In this document: positions 7,411-15,850 of the stretch, piece after piece | Layout of the letters: every line of letters starts with the position of its first letter | Numbering within the stretch: the stretch's first letter is position 1 | DNA from: an uncultured Anaerolineae bacterium | GTDB lineage: Bacteria > Chloroflexota > Anaerolineae > Anaerolineales > Villigracilaceae | Length of the DNA stretch: 64,000 nt | Assembly (NCBI GenBank): GCA_903875215.1 | Contig: CAIQVH010000007.1 | Span: 1 to 64,000 of the forward strand | Reading direction: 5' to 3' | Position numbers and translations under genes: made by a program | The notes under the pieces: model-generated | The model's input: only the letters and a program-made list of their open reading frames with translations | Told to the model about the DNA's origin: nothing | Databases searched by the model: none

Positions 7411-8562
7411 TCAGGCCCGGCCAAGAGGTTTGTGATACAGCCGGTAGCGCTTGTAGATTTTCGCGCCCATGTGCCGGGCCAGCAGAAAAGTATCGGGGTT
7501 ATCCTCGCCAGTGATCGACAGATCAGCCCATTGGTACCCTTTGGCAATTGCGCGGCGGGTGAGCGTATCGAACATCAATACGCCCACGCCGGTATCCCAA
7601 TAAGCAGGCGGGACAAGAACGCTTTTAACGGCCAGGCAGCGCGGGCGGCGGCGCATGTGCCAGAGCAGGCTGGCGTAATCCCACGGGAAGCGCAGCCCGT
7701 TGGCGTGGATCAGCGCCTCGTTCAGGTTCGGCACGCCGGGCAGGAATCCGACCGGCTGACCGGCAATCTCGGCCAGAATCACCAGCTCCGGGTCAATCAC
7801 ATCCACCATCGGGCGGATGACGCCTGCCACGATCTCGCGCGGCCAGGGGGTGAAGCCAGGCAAGTGCGCCAGAGCGCTGTTGGTCAGGGTATGAATACGG
7901 TCAATTTCGCCTTCGACATCTTTCAAATTCGCCCCGCGCAGGATGATTTCAGGCTTGCGCGCACGCACCTGGTCGGCCAGTCGCGCCAGGCGGCGAATTT
8001 GCGGCGACTGCGGGTCAAGTTCGAAGGCGTAGGCCAACCCGTCATCAATCCACTTTTCCATGCCGTAACGCGTAAAGAAATCTGCGTACCAGGCCGGGGT
8101 ATGCCCGCACAGCACGGCAGGCGGACGGTCATGGCCTTCAATCAACAACCCGCGCGAATCCTCATAATCGAGATGATACGGGCCATAGAGTGCGCCCAGG
8201 CCGTGCGCCTGCGCCCAGGCCTGGGCCTGGTCGAGCAGCGCAGCGGCGACTGTGTAATCTTCCACGCACTCGAAAAAGCCAATCATGCACTCGCGACGGC
8301 CCTTGAACTGGCTGGCGGCGGTATCCTCGGCACAACAGATTGTTCCCACCGGTTGGCCATCCTGCCAGGCGATGAAGAATTCGGCGTAACCATTCTTGAA
8401 GAAGCCGCCGCGCGCCGGGTCAGTGACCTTGCGGCGCTCGGACAAAATCGGCGGCACCCAGAGCGGATCGTTCTGGTACACCTTCCAGGGGAAGGTCAGG
8501 AAAATCTGTTTTTCGTGTGCATCGCGAACCGGGCGGATTTCGAGCATGGCGAGGTTTTCCAT
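7411..8562 (-). CDS. GNAT-fold N-acyltransferase-like protein, large two-lobed type
   Basis: About 383 residues. The N-terminal part (EIRPVRDAHEKQIFLTFPWKVYQNDPLWVPP) and later strands such as VILAEIAGQPVGFLPGVPN followed by LAVKSVLVPPAYWDTGVGVLMF resemble large GNAT-superfamily proteins of unknown substrate that are common in Chloroflexi and other environmental bacteria. The acetyl-CoA loop is not a textbook R/Q-x-x-G-x-G/A, so activity is uncertain. The frame remains open upstream to 8676, but the ATG at 8562 (MENLAML) is chosen because family-like sequence begins there and a TACAAT box lies 22 nt upstream; the ATG at 8547 is another option. It is divergent from hutI. Confidence 0.7.
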   Translation of the reverse strand: MENLAMLEIRPVRDAHEKQIFLTFPWKVYQNDPLWVPPILSERRKVTDPARGGFFKNGYAEFFIAWQDGQPVGTICCAEDTAASQFKGRRECMIGFFECVEDYTVAAALLDQAQAWAQAHGLGALYGPYHLDYEDSRGLLIEGHDRPPAVLCGHTPAWYADFFTRYGMEKWIDDGLAYAFELDPQSPQIRRLARLADQVRARKPEIILRGANLKDVEGEIDRIHTLTNSALAHLPGFTPWPREIVAGVIRPMVDVIDPELVILAEIAGQPVGFLPGVPNLNEALIHANGLRFPWDYASLLWHMRRRPRCLAVKSVLVPPAYWDTGVGVLMFDTLTRRAIAKGYQWADLSITGEDNPDTFLLARHMGAKIYKRYRLYHKPLGRA

Positions 8563-8584
8563 TTCAACGAGGGGAATTTGTCGA

Positions 8585-8590
8585 ATTGTA
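8585..8590 (-). promoter_or_regulatory. -10 box of the GNAT-like gene
   Basis: TACAAT on the minus strand, 22 nt upstream of the ATG at 8562, inside the short divergent region shared with hutI. Confidence 0.45.
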
Positions 8591-8652
8591 CCGTCTCGCG
8601 CCGGGAATGGCGACCTTTTGGCGCAAACCCGCAAAATCTCTCCGCAAACAGG

Positions 8653-8658
8653 TAAAAT
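8653..8658 (+). promoter_or_regulatory. -10 box placed for a leaderless hutI mRNA
   Basis: TAAAAT is exactly 6 nt before the ATG at 8665. There is no Shine-Dalgarno sequence, so the transcript probably begins at the start codon. Confidence 0.5.
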
Positions 8659-8664
8659 AGAACC

Positions 8665-9939
8665 ATGCTGATTCACTCCGCGTCACAACTTCTTACCCTG
8701 GCGGGCGGCCCGCAGCGCGGCCGCGACCTCGGCCACCTCGGCCTGATCGAGGATGGCGCGGTCCTGATTCGGGATGAGAAAATCGTCGCCACCGGCCCCA
8801 CTGCCGAACTGCGCGCCGCCTACCCCGGCGAACCGCTGCTCGATGCCTACGGCTGTGTCGTCATGCCCGGTTTTGTCGACCCGCACACCCATCTCATCTG
8901 GGGCGGCGACCGTGCCGCGGAATTTGAGATGAAAATGAGCGGGAAACCCTACCTGGAGATTTTGGCTGCCGGCGGCGGCATCCTATCCACCGTCCGGCAG
9001 ACGCGCACCGCCAGCATCGAAGCCCTCATCGCCCAGGCCCGCCCGCGCCTGTTCCGCATGTTTGCGCATGGCACCACCACCGTCGAAGCCAAAACCGGCT
9101 ACGGCCTGCAAACCGCCACCGAACTGCGCCTGCTGAAAGCCCTGCTGGCCCTCGAAGACGAAAGCCGCATGGATCTAGCCATCACCTTCCTCGGCGCGCA
9201 CGCCATCGCCCCCGAATTTCGCGACGACCCACAGGGCTACACCGACCTGGTCTGCGAAACGATGCTGCCGATCCTGCGCCAGTGGTGGGAAACCCACGCC
9301 CCCGAGCGCGGCCTGCCGTTTGTAGACGTATTCTGCGAAAACAAAGCCTTCGACCTGGCCCAATCTCGCCAGGTGCTGACCCGCGCCCGCGAACTCGGCT
9401 TCCCGCTCAAAATCCACGCCGACGAATTCGACAACCTGGGCGGCGCCTCCCTGGCCGTGGAATTGGGCGCCGTCTCCGCCGATCACCTCGTCAAAACCTC
9501 CGCGGCAGATATCGCCGCCCTGGGCCGCTCCGAGACAGTCGCCGTTTCGCTGCCCTGCACGCCCTTCGGCCTGGCCGAACACGACTACACCCCCGCCCAG
9601 GCCATCCTCGAAGCCAACGGAATCCTCGCCCTGGCCACCGACTGCAACCCCGGCACCGCCTGGAACGAATCGATGCAATTCGTCATCGCCCTGGCCTGCC
9701 GCGCCATGAAACTCACCCCGGCCCAGGCCATCGCCGCCTCCACCATCAACTCCGCCCACGCCATCCGCATGACCGATAAAGTCGGCTCACTCGACCCCGG
9801 CAAACAAGCCGACCTGCTGATCCTCTCCGTGCCCGATTACCGCCACCTGGGCTACCGCTTCGGCACCAACCTGGTCCGACAGGTCATCAAAAAAGGCCGC
9901 GTCTACTCGGTCGACGTCGGCTACTACCGGACGGCGTAA
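8665..9939 (+). CDS. hutI: Imidazolonepropionase (histidine degradation)
   Basis: 424 residues, the normal length for HutI, an amidohydrolase-superfamily metalloenzyme that hydrolyses 4-imidazolone-5-propionate to N-formimino-L-glutamate. The metal-binding HxH is in GFVDPHTHLIWGGDR (about residue 74). The GTTTVEAKTGYGL segment, the histidine of LKIHADEFDN and the late aspartate of LALATDCNPGTA are all present and in order. It leads a run of tightly packed genes with an arginase-family gene 3 nt downstream. Other hut genes (hutH, hutU, hutG) are not in the window, so the pathway must be completed elsewhere. Confidence 0.95.
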   Translation: MLIHSASQLLTLAGGPQRGRDLGHLGLIEDGAVLIRDEKIVATGPTAELRAAYPGEPLLDAYGCVVMPGFVDPHTHLIWGGDRAAEFEMKMSGKPYLEILAAGGGILSTVRQTRTASIEALIAQARPRLFRMFAHGTTTVEAKTGYGLQTATELRLLKALLALEDESRMDLAITFLGAHAIAPEFRDDPQGYTDLVCETMLPILRQWWETHAPERGLPFVDVFCENKAFDLAQSRQVLTRARELGFPLKIHADEFDNLGGASLAVELGAVSADHLVKTSAADIAALGRSETVAVSLPCTPFGLAEHDYTPAQAILEANGILALATDCNPGTAWNESMQFVIALACRAMKLTPAQAIAASTINSAHAIRMTDKVGSLDPGKQADLLILSVPDYRHLGYRFGTNLVRQVIKKGRVYSVDVGYYRTA

Positions 9940-9942
9940 CCC

Positions 9943-10848
9943 ATGCGCCCCATCGACATCATCGGCGTCCCAATTGACCTCGGCGCAGACCGGCGCGGGG
10001 TGGATATGGGCCCCAGCGCCATCCGCTATGCCCACCTGCAGACCCAGCTCGAAAGCCTGGGCCTCCCGGTCACCGACAAGGGCAACCTGGAAGTGCCCAT
10101 CGCAGAAATGTGCCAGGTCAACGAACCCCGGCTGAAGTACATCGACTGCATCATTCCCATGGCGCGGCGCACCGCCGGAGCCGTGGCCACCTCGCTTCAG
10201 CAGGGACATTTCCCGCTTGTGCTGGGCGGCGATCACAGCCTGGCGCTTGGCTCCATCCGCGGCGCATCCCGCCAAAAGGAAATCGGCGTCCTGTGGGTTG
10301 ACGCGCACGCCGATTTCAACACCCCGACCACCACACCCTCCGGCAATATCCACGGCATGCCGCTGGCAGCCCTGTGCGGCCTGGGCGATCCGCGCCTGAC
10401 GGCACTCTGGGAGGAAACCGGCCCAGTGCTCGACCCGCGCCGCGTGGCCGTCATCGGCGCCCGCGACCTCGACCCCGGTGAAAAACAAAACCTGCGCGAA
10501 GCCGGCGTACTGGTGCTTGGCATGGAACAAATAGACCGGCTGGGCATGATGCGCGCCATGGAAATCGCACTTGCGCACCTCTCCAGCGCCGAGAGCCTTT
10601 ACCTGTCCTTCGACATGGACTCGCTCGACCCGCGCCACGCCCCCGGAGTCGGCACCCCCGTCACCGGCGGGCTGACCTACCGCGAAGCCCATCTGGCCTG
10701 CGAACTGGCCGCCGAAACCGGCCGGTTAATCGGCATGGATCTGGTCGAAGTCAACCCCATCCTGGATGTGCAAAACGCCACCGCCGCCCTGGCCGTGGAA
10801 CTGGCCCTCTCCGGGCTCGGACGGCGCATCTGGAACGATCAGGGTTAA
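9943..10848 (+). CDS. rocF: Arginase (ureohydrolase family)
   Basis: 301 residues. The binuclear Mn site is complete: GGDHSLALGS (His), VDAHADFNT (Asp-x-His-x-Asp) and SFDMDSLDP (Asp-x-Asp). The segment NTPTTTPSGNIHGMPLA is typical of true arginases that hydrolyse arginine to ornithine and urea. Because it follows hutI by 3 nt, a role as formiminoglutamase (HutG, same superfamily) should be considered, since that would continue the same pathway; the arginase-like SGNIHG segment argues for arginase. It is translationally linked to hutI and followed 46 nt later by the inositol-phosphatase gene. Confidence 0.85.
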   Translation: MRPIDIIGVPIDLGADRRGVDMGPSAIRYAHLQTQLESLGLPVTDKGNLEVPIAEMCQVNEPRLKYIDCIIPMARRTAGAVATSLQQGHFPLVLGGDHSLALGSIRGASRQKEIGVLWVDAHADFNTPTTTPSGNIHGMPLAALCGLGDPRLTALWEETGPVLDPRRVAVIGARDLDPGEKQNLREAGVLVLGMEQIDRLGMMRAMEIALAHLSSAESLYLSFDMDSLDPRHAPGVGTPVTGGLTYREAHLACELAAETGRLIGMDLVEVNPILDVQNATAALAVELALSGLGRRIWNDQG

Positions 10849-10894
10849 CCGCCCAGCCCCGCCAAATTCTCCCCAAACATAGGAACCCCACCCC

Positions 10895-11671
10895 ATGACA
10901 CTTCCCACCCGCGCCGACCTGGAGCGTCTCGCCCGCCAGGCCGGTCAAATCCTGGCAGACGGCTACGAAAAAGACCACCAGGTGAATTACAAGGGCGTCA
11001 TCGACCTGGTCACCGAAATTGACCATGCCTCCGAAGACTTTTTACTGGCTGAACTGCGCCGCTCCTTCCCCGGCCACAGCATCCTGACCGAAGAATCTGG
11101 CCAGCTGGACGGCGCATCCGAACACCTCTGGATTATTGATCCGCTCGACGGCACGGTCAACTACGCCCACGGCGTGCCCACGTTCTGCGTCTCAATCGCC
11201 TACGCCCACCAGGGGCAGGTGCTGTTGGGCGCCATATATGACCCCCTGCGCAACGAACTATTCACCGCCGAACGAGGCCAGGGCGCCTGGTTAAACGGCA
11301 GCCGCCGTCTGCACGTTTCGCAAGCGGCAGAATTACAGCGCAGCCTGCTGGTGACAGGCTTTCCCTATGATTCTTGGAACGCCAAACGCGATAACTTCGT
11401 CTACTTTGTCAAGCTCGCCAAGCTGACCCAGGGCGTGCGCCGCCTGGGCTCCGCCGCCCTGGATCTGTGTTACGTGGCCGCCGGACGCTTCGATGGCTAC
11501 TGGGAGCTTTCGCTCAAACCCTGGGATGTAGCCGCCGGAGGCCTGATCGCCGCGGAGGCTGGCGCGCTGGTCAGCAACGTGGAAGGCGGCAGCGACTATT
11601 TACAGCCGCCCCAATCCGTGTTGGCCGCCACCCCGGCCCTGCACCCGCAACTGCTGGAACTGCTCCACTAA
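10895..11671 (+). CDS. Inositol monophosphatase family protein (SuhB-like)
   Basis: 258 residues. The Mg-dependent phosphatase motifs are present: the glutamate in ILTEESG, the core WIIDPLDGTVNYAHGVPTF (about residues 82-100) and the C-terminal segment with KPWDVAAGGLIAAEAGA. Such enzymes dephosphorylate inositol-1-phosphate, or related substrates such as histidinol phosphate or PAP. The substrate here is not resolvable, although the link with hutI and arginase hints at an amino-acid setting. It is the last gene of the run; a hairpin follows at 11691. Confidence 0.88.
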   Translation: MTLPTRADLERLARQAGQILADGYEKDHQVNYKGVIDLVTEIDHASEDFLLAELRRSFPGHSILTEESGQLDGASEHLWIIDPLDGTVNYAHGVPTFCVSIAYAHQGQVLLGAIYDPLRNELFTAERGQGAWLNGSRRLHVSQAAELQRSLLVTGFPYDSWNAKRDNFVYFVKLAKLTQGVRRLGSAALDLCYVAAGRFDGYWELSLKPWDVAAGGLIAAEAGALVSNVEGGSDYLQPPQSVLAATPALHPQLLELLH

Positions 11672-11690
11672 ACCGGGCTGACGGACATCA

Positions 11691-11727
11691 AAAAAGACCT
11701 TCGCGGCAAAAACCGGAAGGTCTTTTT
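11691..11727. terminator. Bidirectional terminator between convergent genes
   Basis: AAAAAGACCTTC (11691-11702) pairs with GAAGGTCTTTTT (11716-11727). The A-run and T-run let it work for both the inositol-phosphatase gene and the convergent kinase gene. Confidence 0.8.
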
Positions 11728-11729
11728 GA

Positions 11730-13796
11730 TTACGGTTGCAGGATGGGCCGCCAGAGCGGGTCAAAATCCTCCACCGGGCTGCCACCAGTCAGGGGCTTCC
11801 GCTCTCCGGTCTGGGTGTTGAAGAGATAAATCGCCTGGTGCGAATCAACCACCGTTTCATACGCCAGCCAGATGCCCTGCGGCGCAAAGCTGACATCCAC
11901 CACGGGCGGGATGGCGGCTTCCAGCCTCACGGCCTGTTTCTGGCCCTGCTCCAGGCGCATCAGCCAGGCCGGCGCCGATAACTCAAAATTGTTTTCGCTG
12001 AACAGCAGGAAGGCTCCGTCCGGCGACCAGGCCGGCAGATAATCCGAAACGGAATTGTTGTTTTGCACCAACCGTTGCTTCTCCGTTCCATCCGGATTCA
12101 TTGACCAGATCTGCAGCATACCGCGCACCCTGGCTGTGTAGACGATTTGCTTTCCATCCGGCGACCAGGCCGGGAAGCGGGAGTTGACATCGTTCTGAGC
12201 CTCTGTTAACCGGGTGGTCTCTGAAGTGGTCAGGTCGTAAATGTAAATCTGCCAGGTGCCGTCGCGGAGCGAGGTGAAGGCGATGTGGGTGCCATCCGGC
12301 GACCAGGCCGGGTCAAATTCGCCTTGCACTTCCTTAAGCAGCGGGCGCGTGAGGCCGGTTTCCAGATCTAGCAGGTACAACCCGGAATCCGGGTAGAGAA
12401 GTGATTTGGCCCGGCAGGGCGACGCATAGATCAGTTCCCGGCCATCCGGCTTCCAGGAAAAACTGCAGGCGCCATTGGGAGCCTGGGTAAGCTGACGCAG
12501 ATTGCTGCCATCGGCGTTGATGAGAAAGATCTGGGCAGCCTTGTTGACAATGGAGGCAAACGCAATTTCACCACTGGCCGGGCTTGCAGCGGCCGGGCTT
12601 GCGGCGGGCTGGGTGGCCGCCACGACGGACGGGGTGACCAGGGTGGCGGTCGGGAGGGGCGTTTTCGTCGAAGCAGGAGTGCGGGTCCGCGTGGAGGTCG
12701 GTGAACTGCTGGGGAGGACCACGGCGGTTGGAGTGGGCGTGGAGCTGGCGGCGCTGGTGGGCGTGGCGGTCTGGGTGAGCGTGGCAGTTGGGTGGGTCGC
12801 CAGGGCCAGGAACGAGGCGACAAACTGACGGTTGGCGGGGCTGAACAGGATGACGGCCAGCACGGTCAGGGTCATCAGTAGAACCAGCAAAAAGAGCCGC
12901 AACAATCCGCCTGCCTGCCTGGGCTTGGGGCGGGTTCGCTGGGCCGCTGTCGGTGTTGAATCGTTGTCCTGCTGCGGGTTGTCGTCGGATTTTTGGCAGT
13001 TGAGCAGGGCTTGTTTGAACTCTTCAGCGGTCTGGTAGCGGTTGCCCGGCGAAGGCGCCATGGCTTTTTCGATCACACCGGCCAGGCGCTCGGAAATGGT
13101 GGAGTTATGCTTGCGCAGCGGGGTCAGCTCAACGCCATCAACGGCGCGCATCAGGCTGTCTTCGGGCACAACTCCGCTGATGGCGGCATACAACGTGGCC
13201 CCCAGCGAATAGATGTCGGAGCGGGCATCGGTGCGGGCGGTGCCATACTGTTCGGGCGGGGAGTAGCCGGGGGTCATGGCGCGCGCGCCGGTCATGGTTT
13301 CTTCGTGTTCCCAGGCCATTTTGGCCAGCCCAAAATCGACCAGGATGACATTGCCATCGCTGGTCAGTTTGATGTTGCCGAGCTTGATGTCGCGGTGCAG
13401 GATGGGGGGTTTGCGGCTGTGCAGGAAGGTGAGTGCGTCACAAACAGCGGCGCCGATGCGAATGGCTTCGGCTTCGTTGAGGGTGCCGGTTTTTTCGATG
13501 CGCTGGCGCAGGTCATCCCCTTCGATATAATCCATCACGAGATACTGGCCCTGGCCATCGAGCACAAAGTGGTCGGTGACGCGGGGCAGGTTGGGATGGC
13601 GCATCCCGGCCAGGATCATGGCTTCCATGCGGAACTGGCGGGCGTAGTCATCGGAGGTGAACAGATTTTCCTTGACGGCTACGTCCACTCCAAGGCTTTC
13701 ATCCACGGCGCGATAGACAGCCCCCATGCCGCCGCGCCCAAGTATTTCTACAATGCGATAACGCTGATTAAGCAGATTACCCTGTCCCAAACTCAT
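11730..13796 (-). CDS. PknB-type Ser/Thr protein kinase with an external PD40 propeller
   Basis: About 688 residues. The N-terminal kinase domain (12-275) is intact: glycine loop GRGGMGAVY, Lys42 in VAVKEN, helix-C Glu in FRMEAM, catalytic HRDIKLGN (Asp136, Asn141) and DFG at 154-156. A single transmembrane helix (LFLLVLLMTLTVLAVILF) and a Thr/Pro/Ser-rich stalk lead to an external C-terminal domain with several PD40/TolB-like repeats containing AWSPDG. This is the layout of a transmembrane receptor kinase with a sensing propeller. The start at 13796 (MSLGQGN) aligns with its paralogue; an upstream in-frame codon at 13811 is possible. The kinase-like gene just upstream is a tandem duplicate. 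Confidence 0.92.
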   Translation of the reverse strand: MSLGQGNLLNQRYRIVEILGRGGMGAVYRAVDESLGVDVAVKENLFTSDDYARQFRMEAMILAGMRHPNLPRVTDHFVLDGQGQYLVMDYIEGDDLRQRIEKTGTLNEAEAIRIGAAVCDALTFLHSRKPPILHRDIKLGNIKLTSDGNVILVDFGLAKMAWEHEETMTGARAMTPGYSPPEQYGTARTDARSDIYSLGATLYAAISGVVPEDSLMRAVDGVELTPLRKHNSTISERLAGVIEKAMAPSPGNRYQTAEEFKQALLNCQKSDDNPQQDNDSTPTAAQRTRPKPRQAGGLLRLFLLVLLMTLTVLAVILFSPANRQFVASFLALATHPTATLTQTATPTSAASSTPTPTAVVLPSSSPTSTRTRTPASTKTPLPTATLVTPSVVAATQPAASPAAASPASGEIAFASIVNKAAQIFLINADGSNLRQLTQAPNGACSFSWKPDGRELIYASPCRAKSLLYPDSGLYLLDLETGLTRPLLKEVQGEFDPAWSPDGTHIAFTSLRDGTWQIYIYDLTTSETTRLTEAQNDVNSRFPAWSPDGKQIVYTARVRGMLQIWSMNPDGTEKQRLVQNNNSVSDYLPAWSPDGAFLLFSENNFELSAPAWLMRLEQGQKQAVRLEAAIPPVVDVSFAPQGIWLAYETVVDSHQAIYLFNTQTGERKPLTGGSPVEDFDPLWRPILQP

Positions 13797-13837
13797 AACC
13801 AAACTTACCAACCTGTGTATATGAAATCAATGGCCGG

Positions 13838-13843
13838 ATTATA
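13838..13843 (-). promoter_or_regulatory. -10 box of the kinase-propeller gene
   Basis: TATAAT on the minus strand, 41 nt upstream of the start at 13796 and downstream of the paralogue's stop codon, giving the kinase gene its own promoter. Confidence 0.5.
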
Positions 13844-13866
13844 AAGCAAATTTCCGCCCCGGGGGA

Positions 13867-14694
13867 TTATCCATGGCCCGACAGGAGGGCGCGTTCGAGC
13901 AATTTCTGGTGGAATTCCATGGCCGACTGGAAGCGTTTGGCGGGATCCGGTTCGAGGGCTTTTTCGATCACTTCGGCCAGCCGGCGCGATACGGCAGGGT
14001 TGTGCTTCCGGATCGGGCTGAGCAACTGGCGGTTCATGGCGCGCGACAGGCTGTCGGCGGGCGGGAGGCCGGCCAGGGCTGTATATAAGATGGCGCCCAG
14101 CGCGTATATATCGGAGCGAGGATCCATGTGTTCGCCGCCTCCATACTGTTCCGGTGGAGCAAAACCAGGTTTCAAGATCCGGGGGGCGGGGGTTGTGTCT
14201 TGTTGATCTTGCAGCAGCCGGGCAAAGCCAAAATCGAGCAGATAGACGGCTCCGGCTGGAGTAATCTTGATTTTATCGAGCTTGAGATTGCGGTGTACCA
14301 CTGGCGGGCGGCGGGAGTGCAGGTAATCGAGCGTGGCGCAGATGGACAGGCCAATCTGCAGGGCTTCGGCTTCGGGAAGCGGACAGGTGCGCTCCAGGCG
14401 CTGGGCCAGGTCTTCGCCGGCGATGAAATCCATGACAAGATACTGGCCCTGCCCGGCAATCACCAGGTGATCGGTGACGCGTGGCAGGCTGGGATGGCTC
14501 AGGCTGGAAAGAATGACGGCTTCCAGGCGGAACTGGCGCGCGGCAGCCGCACCAGTGAACAGGTTTTCGTGGATGGCCACCGGCTGTGCGGAGCGCTCAT
14601 CCTCGGCCTGGTAGATCGCACCCGTCTCTCCCTGGCTCAGCAGAGATTGAATACGATAGTGTCCATTCAGCAAACTTCCTTGCGCGAGGGTCAT
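13867..14694 (-). CDS. Predicted pseudokinase, paralogue of the adjacent Ser/Thr kinase
   Basis: About 275 residues, a kinase fold without the stalk and propeller. It aligns without gaps to the first 160 residues of the neighbouring kinase, but key residues differ: the ATP-binding Lys42 is His42 (VAIHEN), HRD is HRN (Asn136), and the Mg-binding Asn141 is Lys141 (HRNLKLDK). The glycine loop is weakened (SQGETGAIY). Only DFG (154-156) and helix-C Glu remain. Catalysis is therefore unlikely, and a scaffold or regulator of the sister kinase is a reasonable inference. ATG 14694 is preceded by AAAGGCGG and matches the paralogue's start; the frame is open to 14742. It lacks any membrane segment. Confidence 0.88.
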   Translation of the reverse strand: MTLAQGSLLNGHYRIQSLLSQGETGAIYQAEDERSAQPVAIHENLFTGAAAARQFRLEAVILSSLSHPSLPRVTDHLVIAGQGQYLVMDFIAGEDLAQRLERTCPLPEAEALQIGLSICATLDYLHSRRPPVVHRNLKLDKIKITPAGAVYLLDFGFARLLQDQQDTTPAPRILKPGFAPPEQYGGGEHMDPRSDIYALGAILYTALAGLPPADSLSRAMNRQLLSPIRKHNPAVSRRLAEVIEKALEPDPAKRFQSAMEFHQKLLERALLSGHG

Positions 14695-14790
14695 TTGGCC
14701 GCCTTTGGGATCTATCTGATGAAGCTCTGTTGATTGATGCAATCAAACCACAGGCGGCGCGCCTTTTCAAGCCGTCCATTATGCCTATTT

Positions 14791-15774
14791 TCAGGCTGGT
14801 TTTTGGGCCAGGCCGAGGCGCAGGAAGAGCCAGGGGCCGCCGGCGGAAATCCAGCCGCCGACCAGGGCATAACGCAGATAGCGCAGCAGGTAGGGCAGCA
14901 GCGTTTCACCGCGCGGGAAGAGCAGCCCCAGCCCGTACCAGAGCAGCCCGATCCCGATCAACCCGAGCAGGAAGCGGGCCACGCGCTGTCCAAGCGGGCC
15001 GCCAGCGGAGAATCCGCCCTGGGTGCGCAGCCAGGCCAGGCCAGCCAGCAGCCCAAACAAGGTCGCCGCCGAGACGATGACGCCGCCATAGGTGACCGGG
15101 GCAGGGTCTTCGGCGCCGGCGGCGCGGGCATTGGCGATCCACCCGGCGGGAAGCTGCCAGTCTCTCAGCGCGGTGAAAGCTCCCGCCCCGGCTGCCAGGA
15201 TAAGGGCCGAGAGGGAGAAGGCGAGCAGGATCTGCTGACCCAGCGGGCGGGTCTCAGACCAGGCCAAGACTTTATCCCACAGGCTCAGAAAGGCCCACAG
15301 CACCAGAGCGCCAATCACCCAGCCGAGCAGGACATCGTGCAAGAAGTGCACTCCCAGGTACAGGCGCGAAAGGCCTATCATCAGCATCACAAACACGGCA
15401 ACCGCCCAGGCCCAGCCGCGCCGGGTATAGGCCGCCAGCACGCCCCACAGGCCCACCGCCATCTGGGCATGACCGGAAGGTACGCCAAAGGAGGTTTCGG
15501 AGGACAGTGCCTGGACCTGGGTGGAAAACCAGTATGGACGCGGGCCGTGCATGGCCAGCTTGAAGAAATCATTCACGCCGCTGTTGAAGAGCAGCATGGC
15601 GCCCAGACGCAGCCCCAGCCCGGCATCCACGCACCAGTAGATGACCGGCAGGAAGAGCAGGAAAAATTCCTCCGAACCAAGAAAGGTGAAAAACTTCATC
15701 GGAACGGTCAGCCAGCTGCCCAACCCCTGAAACCAGACGGCAAACGCAATCCCCAACTGAAATATCGAATCCAT
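14791..15774 (-). CDS. PAP2-family membrane phosphatase
   Basis: About 327 residues with multiple membrane helices. The three acid-phosphatase motifs are present: KLAMHGPRP (K-x6-RP), PSGH in GVPSGHAQMA, and SRLYLGVHFLHD (SR-x5-H-x3-D). The enzyme acts at the membrane on lipid phosphates such as phosphatidate or undecaprenyl pyrophosphate. The C-terminal third adds several more helices than minimal PAP2 enzymes have. ATG 15774 has AGGAGG 5 nt upstream, so the longer open frame to 15834 is not the start. It is divergent from the transglutaminase gene, sharing a 76-nt control region. Confidence 0.9.
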   Translation of the reverse strand: MDSIFQLGIAFAVWFQGLGSWLTVPMKFFTFLGSEEFFLLFLPVIYWCVDAGLGLRLGAMLLFNSGVNDFFKLAMHGPRPYWFSTQVQALSSETSFGVPSGHAQMAVGLWGVLAAYTRRGWAWAVAVFVMLMIGLSRLYLGVHFLHDVLLGWVIGALVLWAFLSLWDKVLAWSETRPLGQQILLAFSLSALILAAGAGAFTALRDWQLPAGWIANARAAGAEDPAPVTYGGVIVSAATLFGLLAGLAWLRTQGGFSAGGPLGQRVARFLLGLIGIGLLWYGLGLLFPRGETLLPYLLRYLRYALVGGWISAGGPWLFLRLGLAQKPA

Positions 15775-15850
15775 GGCAACCTCCTGAGCGTTGCAGATTT
15801 GTGAATTGACGAGTCGGACAACAATATTGTACACTCAAGCTGGAGCGCTG

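Noticed and set aside
7366-8655. 429-codon frame on the plus strand opposite the GNAT-like gene
   Set aside because: No domain, and it overlaps the response-regulator 3' end and the hutI control region. The minus-strand frame is a much better protein.
9943-10848. Formiminoglutamase (hutG) call for the gene after hutI
   Set aside because: Placed second because the SGNIHGMPLA segment is typical of arginase; position alone would favour hutG.
12640-12800. Apparent tandem repeats in the kinase stalk (and similar ones near 41540 and 62270)
   Set aside because: They encode Thr/Pro/Ser-rich stalks. They are not a CRISPR array; spacing and units are irregular.
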